64,000 bases of DNA from Thalassia testudinum. Its lineage: Eukaryota; Streptophyta; Magnoliopsida; Alismatales; Hydrocharitaceae. A program made the position numbers and the translations under genes. The notes under the pieces were generated by a model. That model was not told where the DNA came from, did not search any database, and was given only the letters and a program-made list of their open reading frames with translations. Each line of letters begins with the position of its first letter. Within the stretch, counting starts at the first letter, position 1. The stretch lies in assembly GCA_037157565.1 (NCBI GenBank), contig JAZHRO010000003.1, positions 37,647,001-37,711,000 on the forward strand. The letters run 5' to 3'. Below are positions 44,246 to 57,418 of this stretch, piece by piece.

Positions 44246-46468
44246 TGATAAACGACAGTTTATCATCATTCTTATGCATTAAAACAAACCTAACTCTTAG
44301 AGTTTTGCTCCCCAAATGGGTTTTTGGGCTACAATTAGGCATTAACTAGGTTAGGCATGCATTGCATTTTCTTTTGTTGTTTTAATGTGTTTTTTTGAGT
44401 GTTAGGGACGAACAGATATACAGATCCCTAAAACCCTAGCACTTAAGAAGGCAAATGGTGAAGGAGGGGCTCAGATTAACTGGAACTCAGCTTGATCCAG
44501 CTCACCACAACTGAAACTTAGCTCACTTGGACTAGGGTTAGCTCATCCCAGCACCATTCAGCTAATCTCAATTGAATGGTATCTCAAGAGAGCTCATCTT
44601 AGCTCACCCTAGCTCAAGTCAGCTCTGATCCAGCTCAACCTAGTTGAGTCTAGCTCATCTCAGCTCCCACAAGTCCGCAGGGAGCTCTAGCTACCTCAGC
44701 TGAGTTGACTGGAGTTCACCCCAACTCAGATCCAGCTACATCCAGCTCCACTTAACTTCAGCTAGCTGAAGAAGAATTTATCCCAGCTTAGGAAGCTCAA
44801 GTCCAGCTCCTGGGGACCCGGCTTAGCTAAAGCTAATTGAGCTAAGCTACCTTAGCTGCCTCAATCAGCTCAATCCTCCCCGGGAGCACCAAACCCAGCT
44901 CACCTCAACTCCATTCAACAGAAGCCAGCTCTCTTTAGTTTGGCTTAGTAGCTAGCAAAGAACTAGCAAGCAAAGCCAGTTAGAGTAGCCCCATGTTGAC
45001 CACTTCAACAACTGCCAGCTCCACTTCAGCTTTAGATTCTTCAGATCCAGCTCCTCCCTCCAAACCTTAGCTCCAACACCTCCTCCTCTACTCGACCATT
45101 AGCTAAGCTAGCTTAGCTTAGCTTAGTTTAGCTATGCTCCAGCTTCCTTGGATTTTACCGCCCAAAAACCCTACCTAACAACTCCACCAACTAGCTCCAC
45201 CTAAGCTCCACATAAACTAACCCTATATGGTGCCAACCTAGCCTACCCACTACCTCCAAAAGATGCCAAAAACTGGCACCAAAACCACAGTAACTGCCCC
45301 CTTCATCTCCACCACACATCTCCCCTTAAACCCATCTCCACCATCCACATAATCCCACCTTCTAGAAGCATCAAAGTTGGCGCCAACCCATGGCACCTCT
45401 CCATGGTTGGCGCCACTTTTAGGTGTCCCTTGGCCACCCATAACTGCCCCCCTTACACCCCTTAGGTGGCGCCAACCATCCTTAACCCTAGGATCACCTA
45501 ACCACCTCCATCCTCCCATCTTAGCCCTCCATTTCAAGAGTCACCTTAACCCCATACCCTACCCTATAAAAAGACCACTACCCACCACCATTCAAACCAT
45601 CCTTGGCTGGCAAATTCACTCTCATGCTCTACCTAGAGCCCACGCCCAAGAGAGAAGAAGAAGAAGAAGATTAAGGGGATATTTTGTCCCTTTGGTGCCT
45701 TCCCGTCTTCCCTTTTCTCTTGATCCCACGCCAGCCAAAGGAGGAGCCAGGCAAGGAAGATCTTCAGAGGAGATCTTGAAGGTTGTGCATGCCACCTTGG
45801 AGGAGAATTTGAGGGTGGTGCATGCCCACCCTTGGAGGAGAGCATTGAATGTGGTAGCGTCCACCTTGGAGGAGCTCTCAAGGAAGGAGAAGAAGGAGGC
45901 CCTCTTTTCATGCCAAGGAGCAGCTAGGCTTGGAGCAAGAAGACTCCCTTCACCAAATTTTGCAAGAGGATTTGTGTTTCTTTTACCGCTTTTAGATTTT
46001 TTCATTTCTAGTAGAAGCATTCCTCTACTTGTCTTTGAAAAGAACACAAATTCTAGTTAATCAAATTGCCTTCATTTTACTTTCTATTGCAATTATTGTT
46101 TTTGTTCTAGAACTTGTTTCACCTCTTCTTCCTAATTACTCTAGGCCTCCACTTGCCTAGAGTGAGCATAGGAAGAGAATATATCTATCTCTTAAGTTTT
46201 AGTTAAGTAATTATAGGTGTTAGTGCTTTCCGCCACAATTCACATTTTGCCCTCATCTTTTCAAAACAAAAAAAAATTACATATTTAAAATACCAAAAAG
46301 AAAGTTGAGATCAATTTTGTAAGCAAGAGAATTGAATTGCAAATTTTCCTCCTTGGATGACCCTAGATACTCCCCTATCTAGGATATAAATTTAAAGGCG
46401 TATGCGAATTCGTGTGTTACAATGACATTGAAAACCCGCTTTTACAAATCACGCGACTTTTCTCATCT
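44246..46468 (+). repeat. A2 5' LTR, 2223 bp
   Basis: TGATAAACGAC to CTCATCT (the terminal A of CTCATCA has changed), six bases before the PBS. AGCT domain at about 44480-45205; TATAAAAAG at 45565. Confidence 0.92.
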
Positions 46469-46473
46469 CTTTT

Positions 46474-46493
46474 TGGTGTCGTTGCCGGGGAGG
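46474..46493 (+). promoter_or_regulatory. A2 primer-binding site (tRNA-Asp type)
   Basis: TGGTGTCGTTGCCGGGGAGG, identical to that of A1. Confidence 0.85.
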
Positions 46494-48065
46494 CACAACT
46501 TTGCATTAGGCATTTTTCTCTTGCTTGAAGTAGATCTCATCCTCTCTTCTTTCTTTTCTTTCATGTGTGTAGGAACTACAGCGGGAAAGCGGGAAATTGT
46601 AAGCGAAAGCTTAAACTCCCTTTTCTTCCCTTGGATTTTCAGGTTGGTTCCCCTTTCTAGTCACATAATCAATTTAAACTACCAAAAACATATTAAACTT
46701 AGCTTTCAGGATCTCAAACATCTTAATTAAGTGGAGTGATTTTTATTAAAATTCATTGTTTGCTTGAATGTTTCATTAACACCACTCCATTTCAAGTATT
46801 GGTGTTCTGTTTTCAGGTCCAGATTTCTGTCCGGACTTGAAAAATCAATTCCTCACACCACAGGCCTCCTAAAATCATAAAATTTCATACAGTGATTCCA
46901 AATTGAGTTAGGAACATCTATTCCAAATTTCAGATCAATTGGCTTTGTATTTAATTTTTAAAATTCGTGGACTGTAGTGGGGTTACACCCTCTAATCTTC
47001 CTATTTTGCTATTGTCCGTGAATTTTTGGAATTTTTATACTCATCTAATTTTTGTGAAATTTAGCTTGCTAGAATCCTTGTGAAATTTTACATATCATAT
47101 AAAATCACCAAAATTTTCTGAGGTCAGTGGTAATACTAAAAAGGCCAAAATACCCACGGGTGTCATTTCTGGACTTTGACATCAGTACAAATAAAAATTT
47201 AAAACAATTATCAAACAAATTCCTAAAATCTTAAAAAAATCTTTTCTGGAATCCTTGCTTGATTTTACTTAAGGTAGTGGTGTTGGTTGCATTGTTTGGA
47301 CCACTACCTATTTAGAAAGTCTAAAAAGAATTCATTGGTAGTAATTTTCTATTTTAGGGTTCAAATCCAATTAGGGTTTCTTTCTTGCTTTTTAGTCCTA
47401 CAATATAAAAGAAATATACCATCACCCATACAACTTGTTTTTCCTTTTATTGTGGAGTTTCAAACTTGTTTGAACATTTAAAAAGAATAACCCTAAAACA
47501 CATTGAATTAAATTGAATTCTAAAAGACATAAATACAAAAAAATTGTGTGACAACTTGATTTGCATTGGAACCACTTTCCAATTCTTGCACACACAAAAA
47601 AAAATTGAAATAATAGGGCAACAACCCAATTAATGCCCTCCACATTCTGTGTGCACTATAGCATCCTAAACCTAACTAAAATCCGTAGCAACTTGACCCC
47701 TAAGGCTTCATCAACTTAGGCTTGCTATATAGGTCTTAAGCTTTCTTTAGTTAATACCAATTCTGTCATCTATAGCTAGTGTTCAGGTTGAGGGGCCATG
47801 TCAAATGACCAATCGTGGGTTTGTACAAGCACCTGGGGTTTTCCCTGGGAAACGTTTGGGCACAAACCTCCCCTTAAGCAACTTGGCTAGATTTGTTGAC
47901 AGAACGGGTATTCACTATTTATTACTTATTTCCTACGTAGACCAAGTCTTAGGTTTATTGTTAGGGAGGCGCACTTAAGTTAGGTCTAGTTTTGCTTGTT
48001 TGAATTGCACACTTTCTCTCATCTTTTTCTCTTCTCCTCCCCTCCAATTCTTCCTAAAACAGTGC
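46494..48065 (+). other. A2 5' leader
   Basis: Noncoding and colinear with the A1 leader. The conserved block is at about 47790-47890. Confidence 0.65.
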
Positions 48066-48475
48066 ATGCATGGGCAACGGTCCCAAAAACCTCACCTTAA
48101 GGGACCATCTGATTTTTCCCCCGGCAATAGAAAATAGTTATTTTCTTCACCCTCCTCTTCTAAAAGAATAGAAAACCCAGGAAGCCGACAAAAAAATTCT
48201 GCATCCACTTCTAACCCGTCAACCGACCCACAAGCTGACTTCGCTCTCCCTCACCTCCCTAATTTGGAGCAACCAGAAATACCAACAAGGCCAGGTGGCC
48301 CTCCAATTATAACTCAAAATCCAAATCCCTTTGCCTTAATGGTCAACCATTTGGTTTGACTGCAACAAAATCAAGAAGATTTAGCTAGGACTGTCATGAA
48401 CCTATCTAACCAAGGACAAAATTCACCACCCCGCCAACAGCCTGTCATTCCTCTTAAGGATTTCTGTGATCCTTC
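48066..48475 (+). pseudogene. A2 gag, N-terminal part before solo LTR
   Basis: MHGQRSQKPHLKGPSDF start with stops at about codons 24 and 97. It ends in the FCDPS segment, where the solo LTR enters after CCTTC. It matches the A1 gag start. Confidence 0.8.
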
Positions 48476-50696
48476 TGACGGAAATCATTTTCACGCGTTC
48501 TGAAAGTTGTCGGAAATCGTAGTATAGGTGCGCAAAAACGTTCGTCAAAAATTAAGTTTGTAAAAATAACGAGACTTGAGTCTTGGTTGTTTGTCTTTGG
48601 GAGGCGTGTGTTTTACTTTTGAAATCGATCTTATCCCTCTCTACATTATTAAGAATCACATGCCGATTCGTGATTATTACGTATCTAAGTACGACATGCT
48701 TAGTTGCAGAATGGATAGACAATTAAGACAGACAACTTGAATCACGCAAATATGATAGCAACCAATAAGCTCATGGTGATTTCACAACATGGAGACATAT
48801 ATATATATAAGCATTTTTCATTCATTTAGTGGGAGAGTTGTTTGCAACAAAAACCATAGAGGAAAGCTTGTACATAAATGCTTGGAATTTAAATCTAGCT
48901 ACTAGAAAATGACTGCATACAAGAATCAATGGGAGGATTTTGCATGCATCATTGGGGGAGAAGTAAGACTACGCTACTAAGCAGTAATAAAAGCAGTAAA
49001 AATTATGGAGAGCATAAACTAAATCTAGCAGAATAAAGGGCATTCAGGGGTGGTCCCCGATGGCCTTGGAGTGGTTGGGAGAAGAATGAGGGGCGGCCAA
49101 TGTAGCTTAGGCCGACCCTTGGAGAGAGGTAGGGTTGATCCAGCATCCCGGCATGATGTCCTCCATGATGGTGGTGAGCTCGTGGAGGTGGAGTAGCTAA
49201 CGTAAGTGAAGGTGGGCACGCATGGAGCTAATGAGCTGAGTGGTGCTAATGAAGACAAGGGATGTGAATGGGTGCAAATGGCCACCCCTTAGGTCTTTTT
49301 ATAGACCTAAGGGAAGCTCTCTAGAGAATTATAGAATTCTCTAGAGAGGCCTATGGTGGGAGCTCGTGGGAGAGTGAGAGAGAGAGAGGGTGGATGGTGG
49401 TTTTAGATCCACCAAATGTGGATCTAAAAATTGAATGGCTCTTGGTTGCTAATTTTGGCAACTAAGGTAACAACACATGGTAGAGAGTTCTAGAGAACTC
49501 TAGGCTAGATATTTTCCTGTGGATGGTGTGTGTGGGTGTGTGTGATTCGAAACCTAGGTGGCTAGGTTATTAGGTTAGGTTCTAGTGGGTTTAGGTCAAG
49601 GTAGGTCTCAAATTAGGGTTGTAAACCCTAATTCACTAAGGTAAAGTGCAATTAAACTTAATACAAGTTTAATTAGGTGTGTGAAAACTTAATTGAGAGT
49701 AAAACAACTCAATTAAGTCAAGTCTAGGTCAATTGAACTCTCACTGAGTCCAATTGGACAGTGTGTGCTAAGATCAGAGCTCAATTGGACTCAATGAGTC
49801 CAATTGAATAGGCTAATGTAATTGACTAAGATCCAAGTTAACTAGGTTTAGTGAGGACCTAATTAGGTCCTTAGGGAGGTCTAGAGGTGATGTACTAGGG
49901 TTAGGGAACCTTAATTTAGGTTCCTATGGGTTTGGAATTGGGTTTAGAGACCTAGAGATCCAAGATCAAGGCTTAAATCTCAAAACAAGAATTGGAGAGC
50001 AGTATCAGACGTCTAATAATAGTGTCAGACGTCTTATACTAAAAGATCAGAAGTCCAGACTTGTTGTCTGGATGTCCAATCAGAGTCAGGAGGGCTTTTG
50101 GGTTCTGTTTTGGGTATTCTGTAGAAATTGGACGTTTAACAAAGTGTCTGGATGTCCAATAACACTGTAGAAGTGGGTTTGAGGTGTGCGGGAGATGGCT
50201 AAGGGTTCTGGACATCCTATAACTTATTTGGACATCCAGATAAGGGTTGGAACTAGGGTTTTAGGGCTTCCTAGGGTGTTGTGACCTAATCTAAGGGTGG
50301 CTAAGGCTTGGGGAGGTCTTTAGGCTATCCTAGGGCTAGGATGGACCTAAGCTATTCACATTTTACTACTTTATTTTTACTTAATAGAATAGAAAACCTT
50401 TAACCCCCTTACATTATTATTCCTACATTTAAACTAGGCCTTCTGCTCTAGCTCTGCTACAGTTGCCATTATTTTAGATCCAGTTTCAGATCCTACTCCA
50501 GATCCAGCTCCAGATCTGCTTATTGCCTGCAATCGACATAATATACTTAATCAGCACATTATAATATTATTTTATGTATAGCTAAAGTAAAGCAGTAAAG
50601 ATGCAGATAATGCTTATGCGTGCATGAATTTCCCTAACTTATGCTAAGTTCTAGCCTAATCTAGGTCAATTAAGACCTATGATTGCTGCGCAATCA
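48476..50696 (-). repeat. Antisense solo LTR of family B, 2221 bp, perfect TSD
   Basis: The reverse complement matches the B 5' LTR from TGATTGCGCAGC to CCGTCA. CCTTC stands at both flanks (48471-48475, 50697-50701). No internal B sequence remains, so it is a solo LTR left by LTR-LTR recombination. The TATA/inverted-repeat unit is at 49286-49313 and the ACGT-word cluster at 49998-50245. Frames inside (49025-49285) are chance. Confidence 0.95.
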
Positions 50697-52270
50697 CCTT
50701 CCATACAAGCAAAGACCAGGGGTGGTCATACCACAAGGGGATTTCGAGATCAAACCATCCATTCTAAACCTTATCAAACATTTTCATGGTCTTCCAAGAG
50801 TGGACCCTTTTTGTCATCTCGAGGAATTAACTATCCTCGCTCAAACCACTTGTTCCCGCAATGTGCAGGAAGACATGTGGTTAATGAGACTTTTTCCTCT
50901 CTCTCATAAAAACAAAGCCTCTCATTAGTTTAGAACGGTTGGGCGCCCTATTACCACCTGTCCCCAATTAAAAAGTGCTTTTCTAAAAAAAATTTTTCCA
51001 ATTGGTCAAATGAATGCATTAAGAAGATCCATAATGACCTTTCAACAGAAAATTGGTGAACCCCTCCATGAAGCCTGGGAAAGATTTTAGGAGCTTCTAA
51101 GAAGTTGTCCCCACCATGAAATTCCACAATGGCAGTTAGTGCAGATCTTCTATCATGGATTAGAAGATTAATTGAAACGATTTGTGGATGCCTCATGTGG
51201 GGGCAATTTTCTTAACAAAGACGCCGAAAGTGCCTATCTCCTCTTTGAAGAAATGAGTGAAAACTCATTTAACATGACTTCAATGGGCACTTTTGGTAGA
51301 TCACAAAACCCCAAACATGGAGTCCATGAAATTGACTCCAAATCCACCTCTATTCTAGTCACTCAAGATGATCTATACATGTTAGCTCAACGAATGGACC
51401 AGATGCAAATTCACCAAAAGAAAATGGAAGAAAAGCTCACAAATAAACAAGCTCCACACGTTCACTCTCCACACACTAACCCTCCACACATTCTCCAAAG
51501 AGAAAATCTGCACAACATTGATGCCACATCTGCTGGTCAGCAATTTCCGACTAATTTCCCACAAGATTTGACTGGGAATTTTGATCAAAATATTTTTGAT
51601 CCCACCTCGGAAAATATTTGTGCTCTCCAGGAGAAATTTAGAAACCCCTCCAACACTTCCAATCAAAACTAGAGGACTAACCCGAATCACTCCTGGAAAA
51701 GCCCGAACTCGATTCCTTTTCCCAAACAAAACTATTTTGGGAATTATGGGCAACCTATGTATCAACCTGGACCATCCTAGGATGATATTAATAATCAGGT
51801 CATGAAAACTCTACAAGGAATGCAGACTCAAATGATAGAAGTAACCCGCATGATTACCAACTTGCAACACCAAGTTATCGTTACTCCTGATCATCGACCT
51901 ATTGGGAATTTACCTTCCCCACCCATGCCCAACCCAAATAATCAAAGGAATCAGTTCTAAGGTGGATACCCAGTCAACCCATTCAACCAGCACCTCAGCA
52001 TCCACTGGGTTTCAATAACAGTCAGGCTTCCCGTCCTCATCCTAGAAACAACCAGATTGCAAATGCAGTTACTTTGAGGAATGGGAAAACCACTCACAAT
52101 CCCCTGCCTGTTAAAGAAACCCGCTTTAATGAAACATAGATTAACTCTTCCCCATCTCCCTCTCATATTGTTCAGGAACCAATTAATGCAAAACAGGGAA
52201 ATCCTACTCCATTTCCACAGGCCCTCCACTCTTCAAATAAGAAAAAGAAGAAATCCGAGCCCACTGAGAA
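50697..52270 (+). pseudogene. A2 gag, main part, broken
   Basis: Resumes exactly after the solo LTR. Capsid-like domain: FEIKPSILNLIKHFHGLP, LKSAFLKKIFPIG, GEPLHEAWERF, HHEIPQWQLVQIFYHGL, FVDASCGGNFLNK. The piece 51172-51672 (166 codons) is the longest open part. The tail is Asn/Pro-rich, has no CCHC knuckle, and shifts phase before the protease junction. Stops include TAG at 51670 and 51778. Confidence 0.87.
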
Positions 52271-52277
52271 GGAATTA

Positions 52278-52940
52278 ATGGATTTATTTGGGCAAGTAGA
52301 AATTAATATCCCTCTTCTAGATGCCATTAAATACATCGCTACCTATGCAAAATTCCTAAAAGATTTGTGTACTCTGAAAAGGCAGCCCCAAAATTTAGGA
52401 AAGGTGATCCTTCCAGAGATAGTTAGCTCAGTTGTGCAGAGTCGACTGCTTCTTAAGAGAAAAGATCCTGACGCCCCCCTAATTCAAGTTATCATTTATG
52501 ATACCTCATTTGATCGTGCTTTGTTGGATCTTGGTGCCTCAATTAATCTTATCCCCACAATTATTTTTGAGGAATTTAAGATCGGTGAATTAAAGCCTGT
52601 AGAGGTTACTCTCCAATTAGCCGACCGATCTACAATTAACCAAGGGGAATTGTTGAGGATGTTCTTGTCCGAGTCAAAAATTATCTATCCGTAGTAGACT
52701 TTTTAGTCCTGGACATAGAGGTACCAGAAGCACTAAAGTTTGCCCCCATTATTCTTGTAAGACCATTCTTAGCCACTGCCCGCGCGAATATTGATTGTGA
52801 TTCTGGAAAGATGAAGATCATGTGTGGCGGTGAATCCGTAGCCCTAGACATTTTTCAAGCTTCTAGGCGGTTCCAAGAACCAGATTTCTTTGATGATTCA
52901 AATTCAGAAATAGAAAACATTGTGGAGGAAACTTTGTAGA
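52278..52940 (+). pseudogene. A2 protease, frameshifted
   Basis: Opens with the junction block (VEINIPLLDAIKYIA) and carries LLDLGASINLIP and LQLADRSTIN. A small deletion relative to A1 near 52640 shifts the phase; after it the DFLVLD strand and the acidic end (FFDDSNSEIENIVEETL) continue in another frame. The Gly motif before FLATA is altered (ILVRPFLATA). Confidence 0.85.
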
Positions 52941-53095
52941 TTTCCCATTTAGGTTCCTATTTTGCCATCAATACGGTTCCTGAACACTCCACCTCTTCTC
53001 ACCCTTCCACCCTAACCACACATCTAGCTAACCTTCTAGCTGACCCTTTCACTCTCACCTCACCACTAACCCACAAAGCAGAAACTCTTTCAGAG

Positions 53096-54100
53096 TTGGG
53101 CCCACAATTGGAATTAAAACCTTTGCCTGACTCCCTTAAATATATCTTCTTGGGTCCTAATCAGACCCTACCCTTGATTATAAATTCTAGACTTACGGGG
53201 GCACAAGAGCACAAACTTCTCCAGGTTTTGAGTAAATATCGAAAAGTTATTGGTTGGACCCTTTCTGATCTTAAGGGTATTCATCCATCATATTGTACAC
53301 ATCGTATATATTTAGAGGATGATTCTCACCCCTCCTGCCAACCACAAAGGTGCTTGAACCCTATTATGCAGGAGGTGGTAAAAGAGGAGATTATTAAGTG
53401 GCTGGATGCTGATATCATCTACCCCATTTCTGACAGCTCCTGGGTTAGTCCAACATAAGTCGTGCCCAAAAAGGCTGGACTAACAGTTGTCACTAATGAT
53501 AATGGGGAGAATGTAGCCGCTTGAACTGCCTCTTCTTGGCGCGTGTGTATTGATTATTGAAAATTAAACATTGCCACCAAGAAAGACCATTTCCCACTCC
53601 CATTTATTGATGAAATCTTGGAGCGGTTAGCTGGATGAGATTTTTACTATTTTCTGGATGGTTATTCCGGTTATAATCAGGTAGCGGTTCATCCTGAGGA
53701 CCAGGAAAAAACAACTTTCACCTGCCCCTTCGGAACCTTTGCTTTTCGAAGAATGCCCTTCGATCCTTGCAATGCACCTGCGACTTTTCAAAGGTGTATG
53801 CTTGCAATATTTTGAGACCTGGTAGGTGAATGTTTAGAAGTCTTTATGGATGATTTCTCTATTTTTGGAGATTCTTTTGACCATTGTCTCAAAAACCTTG
53901 AAAGAACTCTCAAAAAATGCATAGAAGTCAATCTAGTCCTCAGTTGGGAAAAAAGTCATTTCATGGTCCAGGAAGGTATTGTTTTAGGCCATGTTATTTC
54001 AAAATAAGGAATCGCAGTAGATAAAGCAAAAATAGATGCTATATCTAAGCTCCCACCGCCCACTACTGTCAAACAGATCAGATCCTTTTTGGGTTATGTG
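53096..54100 (+). pseudogene. A2 reverse transcriptase, several in-frame stops
   Basis: One phase throughout. Open at first to 53458 (LELKPLPDSLKY linker, MQEVVKEEIIKWLD, WVSP), then stops at 53456, 53522, 53558 and 53636 and further on. Catalytic box FMDDFSIFG at about 53843-53854+. Other RT blocks: DHFPLPFIDE, FTCPFGTFAFRRMPF, NAPATFQRCM, then [15 protein letters not shown] of the thumb/connection. At least three stops are TGA where an Arg codon CGA is expected. Confidence 0.92.
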
Positions 54101-54667
54101 GGTTTCTACCATCGATTTATACAAAATTTTTCCCAAATCTCCAAGCCCTTAAGTTATCTTCTCACTAAAGACCAGCCATTTGATTTTAATGATAAGTGCC
54201 TGGAGAGTTTTTTGAGGTTGAAGAAAGAGGTTACTGAGGCACCAATTTTGCAGGGACCTGATTGGAATAGTCCCTTTGAATTAATGACAGATGCCTTAGA
54301 TTTTGTTGTAGGGGCCATTCTAGGGGAAAGAATTGGCAAGAAGCCCATTGTGATCTACTATGCTAGCAAAACTCTTTATGATGCACAATGGAATTACACG
54401 GTTACTGAAAAAGAACTTCTTGCCATTGTATTTGCTTTAGAAAAATTTAGATCTTATCTTTTGGGGTCACATGTTACTGTATATACCGACCACTCAGCAA
54501 TTAAATATTTGCTGACAAAGAAAGATGTGAAACCCCGCCTTATCTGTTGGATTCTGCTGCTCCAAGAATTTGACCTGGAAATCAAGGATAAGGCAGGATC
54601 GCATAATGTAGTGGCCGACCATCTCTCTCGTCTTATGACGAATGACATAATGACCCCACCTGATTAG
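54101..54667 (+). pseudogene. A2 RNase H
   Basis: The same phase as RT stays open from 54089 to 54667. RNase H motifs: [15 protein letters not shown] (first Asp), [17 protein letters not shown] (Glu), [15 protein letters not shown] (Asp), and [10 protein letters not shown] (last Asp). All four acidic positions are present, so the domain itself looks intact. It would remove genomic RNA after first-strand synthesis and cut the PPT primer. Confidence 0.9.
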
Positions 54668-54779
54668 TTCCCCGATGAAAGCATTTTAGCTGCTACAACC
54701 CTCCCTTGGTTTGTGCCCATTGCAAACTATTTAGCAATAGAACGAATCCCCGCTTATTGGCCAAAAACAAAATGGGATA

Positions 54780-55930
54780 AGTTCTTTGCTGATATTAAAT
54801 ACTATTTTTGAGAGGAGCCTGACCTTTTCCGCATTTGTGTTGATCAGGTCATTTGACGATGTGTACCCGATTTTGAAATCCATGATATTTTGACACATTG
54901 TCACTCAATGGCCTGTGGCGGACATTTTTCGGGCAAGAAAATTGCAGCTAAACTCCTTAATGCGAGATTCTATTGGCCCAGCTTGCACAAAGATGCTCAT
55001 AACTTTGTTCGATCCTGTGTGCGTTGCCAGAGCATCGGCAATATGACTTGGAAGGATATGATTCCCCTTAATCCTATTTTAGAGGTTAAAATTTTTGATG
55101 TTTGGGGCATCGACTTCATGAGACCGTTCATCAACTCTGGTGGATATTTATATATATTAGTTGCAGTCGACTATGTTTCAAAATGGATAGAAGCAATACC
55201 CACCCACACTAGTGATCACCATGTGGTTGTCGAATTTCTTAAGAAAAATATTTTCTCAAGATTCGACATACCAAAAGCCATTATCAGTGACAAAGGCTCA
55301 CATTTCACCCACTCACAATTTCGTCACCTTCTTTTTAAATATGGGGTGAATCATAAAATTTCCACACCTTATCACCCCAAAGCAAATGGCCAGGCTGAAG
55401 TTTCTAACCGAGAAATTAAAAATATTTTACGAATGACGGTTAGGCCTGACCGTAAAGGTTGGTCCACCAAATTAGATGACGCTTTATGGGCCTACCGTAC
55501 CGCTTTTAAAACCCCGCTCGGCGTGTCTCCCTTCCTTCTAATTTTTGGGAAGGAATGCCATCTCCCGGTAGAACTAGAACATAGGGCTTTTTGGGCAATA
55601 AAACAACTCAACATGGATTTATCTGACGCCAGTATCCATAGAAAATTACAATTAACTGAATTGGAAGAATTACATAATTTTTCCTTTGAAACGTGAGGAT
55701 TTATAAAGACCAAACGAAGAAATTTCACGATAAATATATTGTTCGAAAACACTTTGACGTTAATCAATGCGTTTGGCTTTTCGATGCAAGATTACGTCTT
55801 TTTCCTGGCAAATTAAAATCTAAATGGACCGGCCCCTTTTTGTCCATAAAACATATCCATATGGCGCTGTTAATATTTTTGATCCAAAAACTAATTTGAC
55901 CTTTCAAGTCAACGGCCAACACTTAAAGCC
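54780..55930 (+). pseudogene. A2 integrase, largely open
   Basis: After stops at 54809 and 54854 (both TGA where CGA is likely), 54890-55696 is open for 268 codons in the RT phase. Zinc region: H...H in [11 protein letters not shown], then SCVRCQ. Core: first Asp in WGIDFMRPF, second in ISDKGSHF, Glu in [11 protein letters not shown], so D, D and E are all present. A shift at 55690 leads to the C-terminal part (FHDKYIVRKHFD, LKSKWTGPFLS, a GPY/F-type motif). The best preserved integrase in the window. Confidence 0.92.
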
Positions 55931-56044
55931 CTATTTTGATCATACGCCTAATCTTCCTTCTGAATCTTTTAATTTTACTAAGCCAGCCACCTGTGATCAC
56001 TAATGCACACTATGCCCGACTGAATGGCGTATAAGATAGCACTG

Positions 56045-56062
56045 GATGGGAGGTAACCCATC
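56045..56062 (+). other. Post-pol hairpin, A2 copy
   Basis: GATGGG-AGGTAA-CCCATC, the same as in A1, here following integrase. Confidence 0.65.
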
Positions 56063-57380
56063 ATTTCTTTTCTATTTTCCTTTTTCTTTCTTCTTCTTTA
56101 GGTTTTGACCATCTTAAAACCAACCATTCTTCATTAAGGTGATCCCTTTTCCCTCCTAATGCATGATGACATTGCATATCTTAAGCATGGGGGTGTTTTT
56201 AAAATTTGACGATCGATTTAGGATTTTCAAAACCTAAAAACATGCATTTTTCTTTAGTTTATTTCCTACTTGCATACCCAAAAAAATAAAAATATTGAAA
56301 ACTTTCTGAGGAAAAATTTTGAAATCGGCACTAAGGTTGAAAAATTCACTTTTGGGTACAATGGGATTTAATCTTTAACAAACTAGGGATGAGGATGTGG
56401 ATCTGATCATTAGAATTTCAGGGTCTATTTTTAGACTAGATCAGATATCCTTCTCTAAAATTCCACCTGAACTCATGATAGTTCAGGTGACTTGATCCTA
56501 TTTTGTAATATGGAAAGTATTTGACTAGTTTCTGATTCAAAAACTTGCATTTTTTGAGGAACTTCTTGTGTCAATTTTCACACACAAGCCAACACTTAAA
56601 AATAACTAAAAAAAAAAAAGAAAAACTCGCTTGTTTGGACTTAGTAAAAGTCTGAAGCAGATCATTGGTTTGAGTTCCCACTGCCGAGAAGGAGGAAAAT
56701 GCCTCCTTTGAGGATGCGATGTCAAGATGTTGCTGCCTCAGTGCTACTCCATATCTATATTTCATATCTTTAGATGGAGCATTAAAGCACATTTTAGCAG
56801 CTCAAGTGTCTTGGACAGTGCTCTACCTATAGTGTCGGAGCAAGAGCTTGAGTTTGCTTGGAGCGCCCCTTTACACCGCATTGTGTTTTGGGGTTGTGAG
56901 CTCCTGGGTGGTGTCATGGATAGTGCTATCTCAAAGTACTAGCACTAGAGCCCCCTCGAGGATTGGTAACGAGAATGATGATCCCGACACATCTGTTGTA
57001 AGACTAAACTAAAAATAAGCATGGGGGAGAAAAAAAATAATAAATTAACACGCCCTTATAAATGTTGGCTTTTCACAAGCATGGACACAAGGTTTTAAAG
57101 GATTTTGCAAGTTGTGAATCAGATTCATGAGCCAGAGAAATCCTGAAAACAAAAAATTTCAAGTCATCTAAATTAAAAGGGGGTTAATTTGTGAATTTTT
57201 GGAGGATATATTGATCCCGTATTGTCTAATGGTTGGATCCAAAAGCAAATCCTGATGTTTATCCTTAACAAATCCCATGACTCTTGTGTTTAGATCAACT
57301 AAGGTTCCTTAATCCTTTTCTCCTCAAAAGTCGAAAAAAATTAGATTTCCCAAAAATTCGATTTTCCAAAAAAATTGAAG
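56063..57380 (+). other. A2 3' noncoding region
   Basis: Colinear with A1 15216-16529. PPT-like tracts at 56183-56195 and 57017-57029. No gene is seen. Confidence 0.7.
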
Positions 57381-57418
57381 TTTTGCTAAGAGACTAGTAA
57401 AAGATAAGCATGGGGGTG
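57381..57418 (+). promoter_or_regulatory. A2 stem-loop and polypurine tract
   Basis: TTTTGCTA-AGAGAC-TAGTAAAA (57381-57402; one G-T pair), then AAGCATGGGGGTG (57406-57418). Confidence 0.8.
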
